Shown one piece after another: positions 1-10,668 of a stretch of DNA of 28,093 nucleotides. The stretch is from Symbiodinium natans (taxonomy: Eukaryota > Sar > Dinophyceae > Suessiales > Symbiodiniaceae). The first letter of the stretch is position 1; every line of letters starts with the position of its first letter. The notes under the pieces were generated by a model. It worked only from the letters and a program-made list of their open reading frames with translations, did not search any database and was not told where the DNA came from. Both the position numbers and the translations under genes were made by a program. The stretch spans positions 47,501-75,593 of the forward strand of contig CAJNDS010000760.1 of assembly GCA_905221605.1 (NCBI GenBank), in the 5' to 3' direction.

Positions 1-199
1 CAGGTCAGACAGGATGGAAGCTTGGCGTTCCTAGGCCTTCTGACAGTTTTGATGTGTTTGTGGCTGGGACAATTCGGCGTGTTTGTGACCAGAGAGCAAA
101 CCGCTGAAAGTCTGCCACATGCAGAATGGCAGAAATGAAGCTGCAAGATGGCAGCTTGCTTTGATGCAACTCGCGCCAGCTTTCCAATACGTGCCAGAC

Positions 200-362
<163 letters not shown>

Positions 363-639
363 AATGAGTGAGTGAGGGAGTGGCTGACTGACTGATTGAC
401 TGACTGACTGAGAGAGATTTTTTTGGGCTTCTGCCACCAGCGCATCAGCAGGTCAGACAGGATGGAAGCTTGGCGTTCCTAGGCCTGCTGACCGTTTTGA
501 TGTGTTTGTGGCTGGGACAATTCGGCGTGTTTGCGATCAGAGAGCAAACCGCTGAAAGTCTGCCGCGTGCAGAATGGCAGATATGAAGCTGCAAGATGCT
601 TTGATGCAACTCGCGCCAGCTTTCCAGTACGTGCCAGAC

Positions 640-651
640 ACAGACAGAGAC

Positions 652-745
<94 letters not shown>

Positions 746-765
746 GGAGAGAGAGAGAGAGAGAG
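640..765. repeat. (GA)n microsatellite, copy 2
   Basis: This is the second GA tract, inside the second copy of the 448-bp duplication. It starts with CAGACAGAGACAGAGACAGA and then becomes pure GA. It is shorter than the first tract, as expected for independent slippage after duplication. Confidence 0.97.
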
Positions 766-1017
766 CAAGCAGGCGATTGCTTGTTTCTGCCAGGGAACTT
801 CCATCATGCAATCGAGGGGGGGGGAGGGGGTGGGTCTGTGCTGAGGGTGGGTGTGCTGCAGGTGTGGGGGGTCTGCCGTGGGTGCCGGGCGGGGAGTGCG
901 GCTCCGCGGGTGTGTTGGGGTATGTACAGAGAGGGATGCCGGTGTGCTGTGCAGCGCCCTTCCCCCTCCCTTCTCTTATTCTCTTCGTTTAGGCAAAAGA
1001 GAAAAAACTGCTGAAAT
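766..1017. other. G-rich non-coding stretch
   Basis: The plus strand is rich in G runs (GGGGGGGGAGGGGGTGGG near 818, then GTGTGGGGGGTC) and is followed by a pyrimidine-rich stretch near 958-990. The short open frames have dinucleotide-like composition and no recognisable domain. I see no gene here. Confidence 0.5.
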
Positions 1018-1112
1018 CCTAAAACCCAGCATTTACCCCTAAACCCTGCCCTCAACCCTAAACTATAAACCCTCAACCCTAAACTCTTAAACGGTTTAGG
1101 GTTTCGGGTTTC
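1018..1112. repeat. Degenerate CCCTAAA repeat meeting TTTAGGG
   Basis: Several CCCTAAA-like heptamers (AACCCTAAACTATAAACCC and similar) are followed at 1095-1112 by GGTTTAGGGTTTCGGG in the opposite strand sense. This is degenerate interstitial telomere-type DNA. The 5'-CCCTAAA..TTTAGGG-3' order is not the order expected of an end-to-end telomere fusion, so it is more likely scattered insertion or local inversion. Confidence 0.7.
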
Positions 1113-1337
1113 ACTAGACTCGAAACTCCTGTGCCAGTGAAGGTTTGTTCCCATGATGCGTCTCCTGCTTTTTGCGGCACTTGGTATCGGGACACAGGTA
1201 GGACCACCCTCAGGCCCAAAACTTCGGAACAAACCCGCAACAATCGAGTAAACTTTAGACCCTTAACCTTAAATTCACTAGAGTCTGTAGGAAGCTTTGG
1301 GGGCCCAGAAAGCCACAAACAGCCCCTGGACCCGCCT

Positions 1338-1775
1338 GTTTGAGTCAAAATTGAGGCTTTGGGGCCCAAAGAACCTCAAGTTTGACTCAAACGGGCCTTC
1401 GGACCTGCCGAGAATCTTCCCCAGCCGTTTGAGTCAAAATTGAGGCTTTGGGGCCCAGAAAAGCTCAATGATAACTCAAGTGGGCCCAGGACGCAGCTCC
1501 CCCAGCCGTTTCAGTCAAACTTGAGGCTTTGAACTTCAAACGGCCCCCGACCCGCCGAGCAGCTTCCCCAGCCGTTTTGAGTCAAAATTGAGGCTTTGGG
1601 CCCACAGAACCTCAGTTTTGACTCAAACGGCTCCGGCCTTCGAGCAGCTCCCAAAGCCCTTTGAGTCAAAATTGAGGTTTTGGGGCCCACAGAACCTCAA
1701 TTTTGACTTAAACGAGCCTTCGGACCCGCATCCGCGAGCAGCTTCCCCAGCCGTTTGAGTCAAAATGGAGACTTT
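1338..1775. repeat. Tandem array of ~65-95 bp hairpin units
   Basis: Six units begin near 1338, 1427, 1508, 1574, 1658 and 1753 with GTTTGAGTCAAAATTGAGG or a close variant. Most also hold the inverted partner CCTCAATTTTGACTCAAAC about 15-20 bases downstream, separated by a TTTGGGGCCCA loop. Each unit can therefore fold as a stem-loop of up to about 18 bp. Units are joined by GGCCTTCGGACC..GCAGCTTCCCCAGCC-like linkers. Units 1 and 5 have the most complete arms; in units 2 and 3 one arm has decayed. Confidence 0.85.
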
Positions 1776-1940
1776 GCACGAGGACTCCGAGCTTGCAGCG
1801 CACCCCCCCCCCCACGCACCGAGCATCCTGGTGAGTTTGGTGCTTTTGATGTTTTAGAACGGTAACACCCCGGATCCTGCGGGTTCCATTGTTTCGCGAG
1901 GTTACTGAGGAACCTATTGACGCGGCTCCGGATTTTCGGG

Positions 1941-2017
1941 TTTAGGGTTTAGGGTTTAGGGTTTAGGGTTTAGGGTTTAGGGTTTAGGGTTTAGGGTTTA
2001 GGGTTTAGGGTTTAGGG
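1941..2017 (+). repeat. Interstitial (TTTAGGG)11 array
   Basis: Eleven exact TTTAGGG heptamers stand in register, preceded by GATTTTCGGG. This is the telomere repeat type of plants and dinoflagellates. Unique-looking DNA lies on both sides, so this is an interstitial tract and not a chromosome end in this window. Confidence 0.97.
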
Positions 2018-3775
2018 GGTGGGGTGCAGGGTATTGGAGCGTGAGTCTGTTCGAACTACAATCAAAATAGACAAGTGCGTTCTTTTTTGTGGGGGCCGCA
2101 CCGGCTTGAGTCAGAGAGGGGCTTGGGATGCGGCGGGGGTTCCTTTTTGTATTAAGGTTTCGGGGTTTCGGGTTCTTGGCCGGTAGGACCCTCCCTCGCC
2201 CAGGCTTGGGTCGATCGGGGATGGGGGTGAAGGATTTCAGGCATGGGGGGTGGCAGGAGGGTCGGTGGTTTCAACACTGGGCAAGGTCTAATCTGTACCC
2301 GACCATTGGCTTGAAAGATTGGAAGCCAAGGAAAATGTTCAACTGAGCTTCTTTCAGGAAACGATTTAGGGTCAAACAGACGTGGGCCTCTCGAAACTAA
2401 AGGGCGTGTTTTGGAACTAAGGGGGCACCTCAAGCTCCAATTAGGTTTACAACGCAGAAGCGATCCTAGCACAAGAAAAGGGGGAGTAAGAGGTCCCCTG
2501 GGCGTCCACATTTACAGCTTCAACACAAGCTTCATAAGAATATCAGCTCTGGGTTCACTGAACTGGGGCTCAAATGGGCTCATTTCCAGCGAGCCTGGTT
2601 TCAAAAAGAGGTGATGTGCGGAATTGCCAAGTTCACTCCCAACACCCTTCCCCCAGTAACTTTCAGCGATCGCAGCTATGAATCGTTTGCAGCTTGCTTG
2701 CGTGCAGTTGCAGCTTTGGCAGCTGTGATGTCCTGGGATTTTACCTAGCAACATTGGAATCGGCTCACATGCCAACGGCAGGGCTAGGTATTGAAGCTGG
2801 GCAGAAGGAACGGCTCCAGTTGCGCACACGAGCGTGATTTGACGCGATGGCTGTTGAACATGTCAGTATTCTAAGTCGAATCGGGGAAATCAACACCGGA
2901 CTTGGCCCCTTTTTGAGCTACCCGTACACCAGAGAACAGTCATGGTATGTCACGCAGGCCGCACGTGGACATTTTGACCACGTGATCTACAGATGACGCA
3001 GCCTCTTGGATGTCCGAAGCATTTTTCGGCTTTGCATTCCGAGCAGTAGCATGGCGCCAGCAGCGTCATATGAGCAGTCAATCATGCAACCTTGGGCAGG
3101 ACATGTACACAAAATGCCAAAGCGCGAGCAGCAACAGCAAGGGCAGGGTTAGAGGTTAAAGTGGCAGTGACGGAACGCGATCGCTTCAACTCAGCCATCA
3201 CGGTCGTAGCCACAAAGCTTGGCGACAGCCTTTGGATGGAACATCCAGATCCGCCTGGGGGCCGGAAGGCCAGGCTCACTTTTGGCTTTTTGGTTCGCTG
3301 AACTTGTCTTTCTATGGGAATTGCGGGTAGGGTTTGGGTGGGCTTTTGGTGCCGTTCCGTGCCTAGGGCTCCACACGGTTCAAAGAGTTGATAGGGTCGA
3401 GCGAGGAGTGGAAGCTTCAGGACTGGGAGCTCGGAGCAGCAAGCCGCAAAGCCTAGCGGCAAGGGAGGAAGCCCTTTATCAAAAGCCCCCGCGTGTAGGT
3501 GAGATTATGTAACCATCTGGAGATCCCAAAAAAAGGCACCAAGAGACCCTGGGAGATGGTTTGCTTCGGTCGTAACATCCGTTTCAGAAGAAGCCTTCGG
3601 CATGTTGAAGAGACAAAGGACAGAGAGTCAAAGTGATGGGTTGCGCCCCCCACCATACCATCTCGCACTGGGCTTGGGCCCTGTAACGGGTCAGAGGATG
3701 TAAGATGAGCGCGCGCAGGCGCGCGCGAAACACAGGCCCTTTTGTGTGGCGGCTGCTGGCTCGGACTTCAAACAG
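2018..3775. other. Non-coding or unrecognised intergenic stretch
   Basis: The open frames here are short (about 60-126 codons), overlap on opposite strands and contain no motif I recognise. The stretch ends in ordinary mixed-composition DNA upstream of a minisatellite. I see no supported gene, RNA or mobile element. Confidence 0.4.
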
Positions 3776-3830
3776 CGAGCAGCTTCAACAGCTTAAACAG
3801 CTTAAACAGCTTGAACAGCTTGAGCATGCT
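3776..3830. repeat. 9-bp minisatellite, CAGCTTAAA type
   Basis: About five copies of a CAGCTT(A/C/G)A(A/C) nonamer run GAGCAGCTTCAACAGCTTAA and onward, fading into GAGCATGCTCAGCATG. The plus frame reads QLKQLKQLEQLE. No surrounding gene supports translation, so I treat it as a minisatellite. Confidence 0.85.
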
Positions 3831-3945
3831 CAGCATGTTTTCCAGCATGTGGACAGCTTGACGATGCTGGAATGCTCCTCAGACCGGAGGCACTGCATGT
3901 TATAGCACTCTGGCGTAGCGTTGAAAAAACGAAACAAGTATGAGT

Positions 3946-4019
3946 GTGCATATATATATATAGACATAGACATATATATATATATACATATATGTATATA
4001 TATATATATATATGTGTAT
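3946..4019. repeat. AT-rich (TA)n microsatellite
   Basis: An imperfect TA dinucleotide run is interrupted by AGACATAGACA and ACATATATG. It lies about 300 bases upstream of the first exon of the TIR-like gene. No regulatory role can be shown. Confidence 0.9.
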
Positions 4020-4332
4020 GGTATCTCTCAAAACAACACCTTCCGAATCAATACTCGGAGCGGAGTGATGCCGTGCATCACTCTGGCTCGTGATTTTTTT
4101 TGGGGCTCTTACGAGCTCCAGAGGGTTGCTCAAGTCCAGGGCCAAGGCGCCCCCCTTTCAAAGAAGAACCTGTTGCCGGGAGCCCTTCGGCCTCCTTCAG
4201 CCCCAAGCTGCAAGCCTTGAGGACTTTAGCGGCCCCCCTTCTGGAAAGTTTTGAAACTTTTTCCTTGAATTCCAGAGCTTGCTTGAGCCTAAATTCTCTT
4301 ATTCGTGCTGGCCTCAGCCGTGCAGGGTCGCG

Positions 4333-5609
4333 ATGCCGCCCAAAGCTGCTGCGACTCGCCGAAGAGTTCTTTGAAAGGGGTTTTGAGACCTTCTTCTGGG
4401 ATGGAGGAGTGGCATCCGGAGTGGGGTGGCTTTCGTGGCTTTGGGTCGCGTCTAAAGGTTTTGGAGTGCCAGAAAGTTACCAAAGGTTACCAGAGCACGG
4501 TGCTGGTTCAAGTCTGTCATCGGCTTTCTTGACGAGGGGACTTCTCTCTGCAATCCAAGCCCTCCCCCTGAATCCTAGACCCTTTGGTTTTTGTAGGGAA
4601 GCGACGGTCGCTCAGGATGTCGCCATCCCAGATGGCGCCGGAGCGCGCCTTGCCATGTTCTCGGCGCGCTTCGACGGGGGCAAGGTGGAGCAGCTTATTC
4701 GGCAGGCGCGCCGCGAGGAGATCCGGAAGGTACTAGTATGTTCAGGATTGTTCAGGTTCCATGGCAGGTGCGCAAGGGTCTCCCGAACCCTGAAGCCATC
4801 GGAAAGATCCCTGTTTGGGGGGAATGTTCCGAAAGCCAGGTACACAGCATCCTCCTCGCGCACAACTACGAGGTGCTCATGGTGAAGGCCGGAGCCGGCG
4901 ACGACTTCGGCAAGGACACCATGACGTGCCGCCGTTTCATGTTTGTTTGCGGGGGTGTCGGATGTTCTGCAGTTTCTTTGCTTGATGTGAACAGCGCCAT
5001 CGTATGACGAAGCGAGTCCTTCTCGCGAGGTACTTGGGGAAGCTCTTGGTGCAGAAGGGGATCCTCCTTGCTGTCTGCACTGAGAACTATGCCGAGGTGA
5101 CCAGCTCGAAATACTCTTCCTTTGAAGAGCTAAAGCTGGCATATGATCGGAACCTCGACGTGATTCCGCTGAAGGTGACGCAGGCCTACCCCCCCCGCCC
5201 CCCCCACGGCCCTCAGCACCCCTTCGACAAGGAAGGGCAGGCAATCGGCCTTCTGGCCATGGCCATGCCTACCAGCAAGGTATATCTAGATTGCCTCACG
5301 AAGACGGGGGACTTGCTGTCCCCTCACGACATCGCTGCCCGTATCGCCGAGAAGCTCCGGGAGGGCACCGCCAAGGCGGGGGAGGGAAGCCAGGGTTCAG
5401 GATTCAGGATTCAGTTCAGGAAACCAGGGTTCAGGAACAGGGGATTCAGGAAACTGCCTGATTCAACCCAACGGAGCCATCTGTGTTTGAGGGCACAGTG
5501 AAGCCTGGTGTGTCATGTGATTCGCGGTTTGCCGCAGGCCGAGGGCTCAGCTCCCGCCAGCCTGGAGCGCAAGTCGTCGGGCCATGGCGGGCCAATGCCG
5601 CCCGGCTGC
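4333..5609 (+). CDS. TIR-like domain protein, five 5' exons
   Basis: The spliced model is 4333-4365, 4616-4729, 4840-4925, 5030-5375 and 5538-5609; all junctions keep phase. It starts MPPKAAATRR, a lysine/alanine opening that fits dinoflagellate proteins. Residues about 20-175 resemble a TIR fold: strand LAMFSARFDG, strand YEVLMVKAGAG, helix YLGKLLVQKG then strand ILLAVCTENY, then YSSFEELKLAYDRNLDVIPL. That last block matches the TIR pattern S..C..EL.......viP; the Glu before Leu (about residue 111) would be the NADase-type catalytic Glu. Conserved PPRPPHGP and DKEGQAIGLLAMAMP follow. Introns of 250, 110, 104 and 162 bp end AG|G; intron 4 uses a GC donor at 5376. TIR proteins act in signalling or NAD cleavage; which applies here is unknown. 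The strand order and exon phasing are seen; the TIR label is a family-level inference. Confidence 0.6.
4730..4839 (+). other. 110-bp intron of the TIR-like gene
   Basis: The donor is CGGAAG|GTACTAG and the acceptor GAAAGCCAG|GTACACAG. Both exon edges are phase 0, so the protein reads ..EEIRK|VHSILL... An alternative acceptor at about 4769 (CATGGCAG|GTGCGC) is also in frame and would add about 24 residues. I prefer the downstream site because it gives an intron close in size to its neighbour. The intron contains GTTCAGGATTGTTCAGG, a short motif that recurs in intron 4. Confidence 0.5.
4926..5029 (+). other. 104-bp intron of the TIR-like gene
   Basis: The donor is ACCATGAC|GTGCCG and the acceptor CTCGCGAG|GTACTTGG. 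Splicing joins AC to G as a Thr codon and restores ..KDTMT|YLGKLLV... This crosses a frame change that otherwise breaks the domain, which is the best single proof that the gene is spliced. Confidence 0.75.
5394..5465. repeat. TTCAGG-type short tandem repeat within an intron
   Basis: GGTTCAGGATTCAGGATTCA and several further TTCAGG(R) copies fill the start of intron 4 of the TIR-like gene. A shorter cluster of the same motif lies in intron 2 at 4739-4757. Confidence 0.8.
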
Positions 5610-6860
5610 GTGATGTTTGTTTTGGTGACCGGTCGCGCTGTCGGGTGGCCGTGGCCTAGGCACGCCATGTGGAGTTGCTGGCATGTCCTGACGACAACGC
5701 AGCCACAGAGTCCATTCTGGGTGCAGGGCCCAACGTAGCTGAAGACTGGAAGTTCGAAGCAAGTGTAGAGCACACATAGAGACATGCCTGTTTACAAGAA
5801 GCTTGGGCCCCAGAGGCTGGGATTCTCTGTAGGCCTCACTGTTGCATGGGTTCAGAAGTTCCCCCTTGTGCTGAGCACCGAAAGCAGACATATGCAGACA
5901 TCCTATAGATTCCTCGATCCTGGATTCTAGATTGCTGCACCCCGTAAAGACATGAGCTGCCGCAAAGACATGAGCTGCCGGAGTGTTTGGAGGGGGTGTG
6001 CGGAGCTGCGCTGACAACAGCTAAGGCAGGAGGCACAGGCTCAGGCCAAAGACGATGCACAGGCGCCGGGGCTGACACTGCAGTAGGGCAGTGGGGCTTG
6101 TGGTGGTGATTTTGGTGGAGAGCTTCGGCCTGACTTCCCTATCACAAAAATACTCATATAGTAGCATGCCCATGGCAGCTACAGCATGAGTTCCCCCGCG
6201 AAGCCGGTGTGAGGGAGCCCAGATGGGCACCGGCACAGAGACACGCTGCTCAGATCTTTCTGGCGCTCTCCCTTCCTCTCCTTCACGTTCTCTCTTTGCT
6301 TCTACCAGGACAGTCGAAAGGGAGTTGAAAGGATAATTGAAGGGGCCCCTCGAAAATCGAAACCTTGGGGCGCCTGGAATTGTGAGTCCCACATGCGCGG
6401 AGCATTCAGCAGGATGGAGCTGCAGCCAAGGTGGAAGGGCCACAAGATTAAACCCTAAACCTTGGCCCTTGAAAGGTCTGCGGGCAGAGGTGTCAAGCCG
6501 CTCACGGGAGTGTCAAGGGCGGACTGGTTCCACGAGCCCGGAAATCCTCCCGGGCCGGACCGAGCCGGGCTGTGGGTCTCTTTTTCGGCTTTTTTGGGCT
6601 CGGGGTGCAAAGCGCATTTGTGGTAAATGGACTGTCAATACCGACCCCACGTAGGACACGACCGTGTAGATGCTGTGACCACCCCTGCTTTCAAACTTAC
6701 CATGTCCCACGTCCCAAGGCCCACAAGTCCCACAAGCCTCTCCTTTGAGGCTGATTGTTTTTAGAAGATTCAGAAGTGGTGAGTCATGCTGTGGGGGTTC
6801 GGGTAGTTAGACGGTTCGTGGATTTTTCGGGTGTTCTAGCGGGCTTTTCGTGTTGGCGAG
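5610..6860. other. Probable long intron or intergenic DNA
   Basis: If the two Ala/Ser-rich exons downstream belong to the TIR-like gene, this is its longest intron. The possible donor is GGCTGC|GTGATG at 5609/5610 and the acceptor is GGCGAG|GCGTCG at 6860. No domain is recognisable in either strand; the short frames overlap each other. Confidence 0.35.
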
Positions 6861-6941
6861 GCGTCGGCACTGGCAGCGAGCGCCTCGGAGCCAAAGCTGT
6901 CGGCCGGGGGTGGCGACGGCGCTGCGCTGCCGCTTGGAGAG
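6861..6941 (+). CDS. Possible Ala/Ser/Gly-rich exon of the TIR-like gene
   Basis: After an AG|G acceptor the plus frame reads ASALAASASEPKLSAGGG and onward to LPLGE. It is in phase 0, so it can follow exon 5 of the TIR-like gene directly. The base composition is strongly GC-biased, like the neighbouring accepted exons and unlike the flanking DNA. The 3' edge is uncertain: GGAGAG|GAACAC would be a GA donor, a rare type reported in dinoflagellates. The opposite strand is also open and Pro/Ala/Ser-rich, so strand choice rests on the splice site and phase. No domain is visible; it would be a flexible linker or tail. Confidence 0.3.
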
Positions 6942-7906
6942 GAACACCGCTTGTCTTTTTTGTTGGCAGCTTCAGTGGCGGGCTCTGGTTGCGCTTGCTG
7001 CGTATTTGGTAGAGCTGGTGCAATATTTGTTGAGTTTGGGGCGCTTGGCAACCATTCCCCGTTTTTTTTTTCAGAAACTATGGTGATTCAAAAGTTGCGG
7101 CCCTAAATCCCGACCCTCTCACAAATCGAGTTCCCGAAGCCACCATCTGCTCTGATGCGCAGGAGTGTCCGTGTACATTTGTGTTTGCTAGTTTCCGGGG
7201 TCGTCGTCTCCTTCGCTGGCAGGCGTACAGAAGTTGGATGGGGCTGGGTTTGAGTCGGCCGCAACAGCTGAGGCAGAAGGCCCGGGCCAAAGTGGAGGAC
7301 TGGGCAAGACGTGCGGAGAGGGAGTGCTGAAGCCCTCGAAGCCTGACGACCACTCACAGACCTTGTGAGCTCGTGTAATAACAAAGAAGTAAATGGACGC
7401 CCGAATGAAAGCAAAAGTAGCAATTACTGTTATTTGTCTTTGTTGTTCTCTTCGCTCACTGGCCCGTATATGCATGCGCTGCGATCCTTGACTTCATTCA
7501 CTCACTACAAACATACAGGCGTTCACTCTGTTCACTCGTGCTCTCATGATCATAATACTGGGTGAGGGCTCCAAGACGCAAGGGGTGAACAAACCCCACG
7601 CATGCTCATGGTGATTGATGCCCGAAAGCTGTAGTTTGCGACAAACCAGCCACAGTCTCTGTGTTTCGCAAGCCGTGCTGTTTCGGGTAGAACGAGGGCT
7701 GGCATCTCTCCATGCAAAGGGGAAGTGTACTTTGCTCAAAGTTCGGGGTCCTCATTGGTTTCAGGACCTCGGGAAGGCAACTAGCCAAGACACACTTTTT
7801 GTTTTTCTCCGCATTCAGTCATGCCAGATGGCCTGAGGGAGCCTGTAGCACCCTAAAAGCCTGGCCTTCGCAGTACGGGCCTCATCGAAGAATGTGCCCC
7901 TTTCAG
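6942..7906. other. Probable intron or non-coding stretch
   Basis: This lies between two candidate Ala/Ser-rich exons. Several 60-106 codon frames lie in it on both strands, none with recognisable motifs. No repeats of note are visible. Confidence 0.35.
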
Positions 7907-8050
7907 TCCCTTGGCCAGGAGGCTGCTTTGGGCTCCAGCAGCTCGGCGGCCACCTTGGCCGGGCCGGCGGGCAGCGCGCTGCGCCCGGGGAAAGCCAAGC
8001 CCAAGGCACTTGGCGCCGTCGGCGTTGAAGCAAAGACGGGTCTCGCCTGA
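7907..8050 (+). CDS. Probable terminal exon, Ala/Ser/Gly/Pro-rich tail
   Basis: The plus frame after CCCCTTTCAG reads SLGQEAALGSSSSAATLAGP, then a basic stretch RPGKAKPKALG, and ends ..EAKTGLA at a TGA (8048-8050). A second acceptor, TTGGCCAG|GAGG at 7918, is in the same frame, so either start is possible. Phase 0 fits the preceding candidate exon. Composition is high-GC and typical of dinoflagellate coding DNA. It is likely the C terminus of the TIR-like gene because it is the next plus-strand coding-like segment and is in phase, but the join is inferred. The repeat array begins within about 10 bp of the stop codon. Confidence 0.4.
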   Translation, partial: SLGQEAALGSSSSAATLAGPAGSALRPGKAKPKALGAVGVEAKTGLA

Positions 8051-9584
8051 AAGCCACTACATCAGATGTAGTCACTGTAGTGCCTCTTTTTGTAGAGGTT
8101 TGTGGACATCCGCCGGGTATATACTGTACTGTAGTCAATGGAGTGCTTCTTTGTGTCGAGGTTTCTCGACATCAGTTGGGGCTGCTGGGGCTCGGGCGAC
8201 TGAAAAGAGTGGGCCTTTACTGTAAATGTCTGTTGGCAGAACCCCCATTCAGACACAGAGAGGTCCAGAAATCTCAGCCTCCGATGTCCCCCCAAAACTG
8301 CCTGCGGCCTAGCACTGTCACTTCTTCTCGGTTTTTGCACGCACATCTTGAGCTCATCGCGTATGGCGCAGTTGAGATATCTCGAAATCGTGTGCCATCC
8401 TTGCAGCAGGGGCATCGCCGTGCTCGAAAGATGCAAAACAAAAAGCTTTCTTCCTAGAGAGGCGAGCTGCCGTAATGCGAACGTGTCGGTCATGCCAACA
8501 GCCAAGGGGTCCAAGGGAATCTGGGTTCGGGCCTGGGCGTGCGTGGGAATTTCTCTCAGTTTGTTAAGGCAGGGCCTTCAAAGGGGAACTTTGGAGGGTT
8601 GGGGGTCTGAAAAACGGGGGTCTCCTCACCTACTCAGACCTGGGATACCGGGATTGAAGCTACGGAGCTATCGTCTTGAGCTGGTAGTGTAACGATTGTA
8701 GTGATTCTTCTTTCGAGGTTTCTGGAAATCAGCTGGGGCTAGGGCGATTGAAAAGAAGAGCTGCTGGCAGAACCCCCAGTAAGACACAGCGAGGTCCATA
8801 AAGCACAGCCCCCGGAAACCTCCACCGGAACTCCAAAACCCCCAAAACCGCCCGACACGGTCACTTCTTCTCGATCTGCGCGCGTGTCTCGAGCTAGTCG
8901 TGTATGGGTTCAGGGAGGCAACAGGAGGGGGTGCCATCCTTGCAGCAGGGACGTCGCAGTGCTTGAAAGATGTAAAAAGCAGGCCTTCCTTGAAAGGCGA
9001 GCTGCCGCAATGCGCGGACCAGGGAACATGAGTTCGGGCTTGGGCATCCGTGGGATTCTTCTGGGGTCTGAAACGGGGGCTATGTACCCTACTCAGACCT
9101 GTTCAGACTTTTTCCCTACCTCTTTCCTGGGGTCCTGTAGGGCCCCGAAGACTCACGCTTGGAGATGGTGCGCTCTCCGTGTTTATAAAGAAAACAATGC
9201 TGCCCGTTTACCTTGAACTCTGAAGGATGCGTTTCTCCTGGGTCCAGGCATGGGCTTCTGTACTTTACCCACCACTTTAGACCCCCGAAAGGTCTGAGTT
9301 GGGTAGCCAGGGCTTCAGGTGGTCCCTCCCCCTGCCGTGGGGAGACGGGGAGATGGAAAGGTCTATAAAGAATTTCCTCTGCAGCCCCACAGCAACTCCA
9401 AGGCCTTCAGTGCTGTCAGCAGTGGCAAAGGAACACAAAAGCTGAAGTGGTTGAAAAAAAGTGGAGCTCTCTTTTATTGGCTTCAGCCTCCGGGATGCCT
9501 GGAGCGCTGTAAACGCGAGCAGGCTAATGATGCTACCAGCTGCCTGGGAAAACATTGTGCTCCGTGCGCGTGTCTTGGCCCGAG

Positions 9585-9675
9585 GCGCGACCCCGCTCTA
9601 CCTCGCAGCGCAGACCGGCCAGCTGGAGTGCCTCCGCGCGCTGCTGAACGCCGGCGCCGACAAGGCGCCGGAGGG
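9585..9675 (+). CDS. Single ankyrin-repeat exon, array unit 1
   Basis: After TTGGCCCGAG the frame reads GATPLYLAAQTGQLECLRAL then LNAGADKAPEG, one ankyrin repeat (consensus G.TPLH.AA..G......LL..GAd...). It ends at a conserved G|GTTGAGGGCTCGG that looks like a donor. Ankyrin repeats form helix-turn-helix protein-binding solenoids. Length is 91 bp, so the phase in (1) and out (2) differ. It cannot splice directly to the identical exon in the next unit without another exon or another donor. It may be an exon of a long ankyrin gene or a fossil copied with the repeat unit. Confidence 0.5.
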
Positions 9676-10344
9676 GTTGAGGGCTCGGTTACAGAGGTTT
9701 GCAAAAAAACGGGAAATCTCATTGAAAGCCACACGGGCAGCCCGAAGGGCTCAGGCCCCAGACTTGAAGGCTCCACAGAAATCAGGCCCTAAAGCAAAGA
9801 CGAGGCAGAGATCCCCAAGCAACTTCAGACGAGCAGCAATGGCACCAGAGGCAGGCAAGCAGCAAGCAGTCAGGTACCCAAACAAAAACAATGCAGCAGG
9901 GGCAGGTAGCGGTGAGAGCTCGAAAGAACGCCTGCAGCGGCTTTCAAAGTTTCAAAGTGGTTTTGTTCAGAGTCTTTTTCAGAAGGCCTTCGCAGGGATT
10001 CGCAGAGGGTCCCCAAGCCTTCGCAGGGATTCCAAGCCCGGTCCTAAGGGCCAGAGTTTCAGGGGAAGGGAGAAAAATCACATACACCTCGCCTGCACGC
10101 CTAGGGCCAGGCCCCTTTCAAGCCGCCCAGACAATTAGCAAGAACAGATAGGGCATGCGGGGCCAGCGCCTCCTCGAAGAATGCAGCCATCCAGCATCAT
10201 CAAGTCCATGATGCTCCCTCATTGCCCACTCCATCGTATCCAAGCTAGCGAGAGGCATTCGCAGGGTCCCCTCAACCCGAAGAAAAGGTGACGTCTGCCA
10301 GAAGGCAAGCCGTTACCGAGTGCAGAGTCCAAGCCACACCCACC

Positions 10345-10458
10345 TTAACAGGAAAGCAAAAACGAGCATGGAAAGCAGCGACGATGAAGCAAGACTTCCG
10401 ATTAACAGGAAAGCAAAAACGAGCATGGAAAGCAGCGACGATGAAGCAAGACTTCCGA
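10345..10458. repeat. 57-bp tandem duplication
   Basis: Two adjacent copies of a 57-bp segment starting TTAACAGGAAAGCAAAAACG and ending GACTTCCGAT are essentially identical. It lies in block D of unit 1. The other units carry a single related copy (near 18180 and 23195), so the doubling is local to this unit. Confidence 0.92.
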
Positions 10459-10618
10459 TAATTCTCCTCCTGCAGCTAGCAGCCATAGCAAAACCTTCCA
10501 AGCTTCCCTTCAAACGGAAGGGGTCTGTGTCAGGGGCAGGCAGTCTCATCGGGGGATTCGTGGGCAGGCGATGGGAAGGGTAAATCCCCTAGTGCTTCGA
10601 GCGCCTCATGCGACTTGC

Positions 10619-10668
10619 TGCCGCATCATGCTTCATCATGCAGCATGATTCTGCATCATGCTGCATCG
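10619..10668. repeat. CATCATGC-rich imperfect palindrome
   Basis: GCATCATGCTTCATCATGCA is followed by GCATGATTCTGCATCATGC. The motif CATCATGC and its inverse GCATGATG alternate, so the segment can fold back on itself. It is a local oddity of unit 1 with no known function. Confidence 0.6.

Noticed and set aside
1941-2017. True chromosome end
   Set aside because: Only 11 heptamers, with unique DNA continuing on both sides; it is interstitial.
10320-10583. Small protein with two 19-residue repeats (57-bp duplication in frame)
   Set aside because: In the other array units the same block D is frameshifted relative to this reading, so the frame is not conserved.
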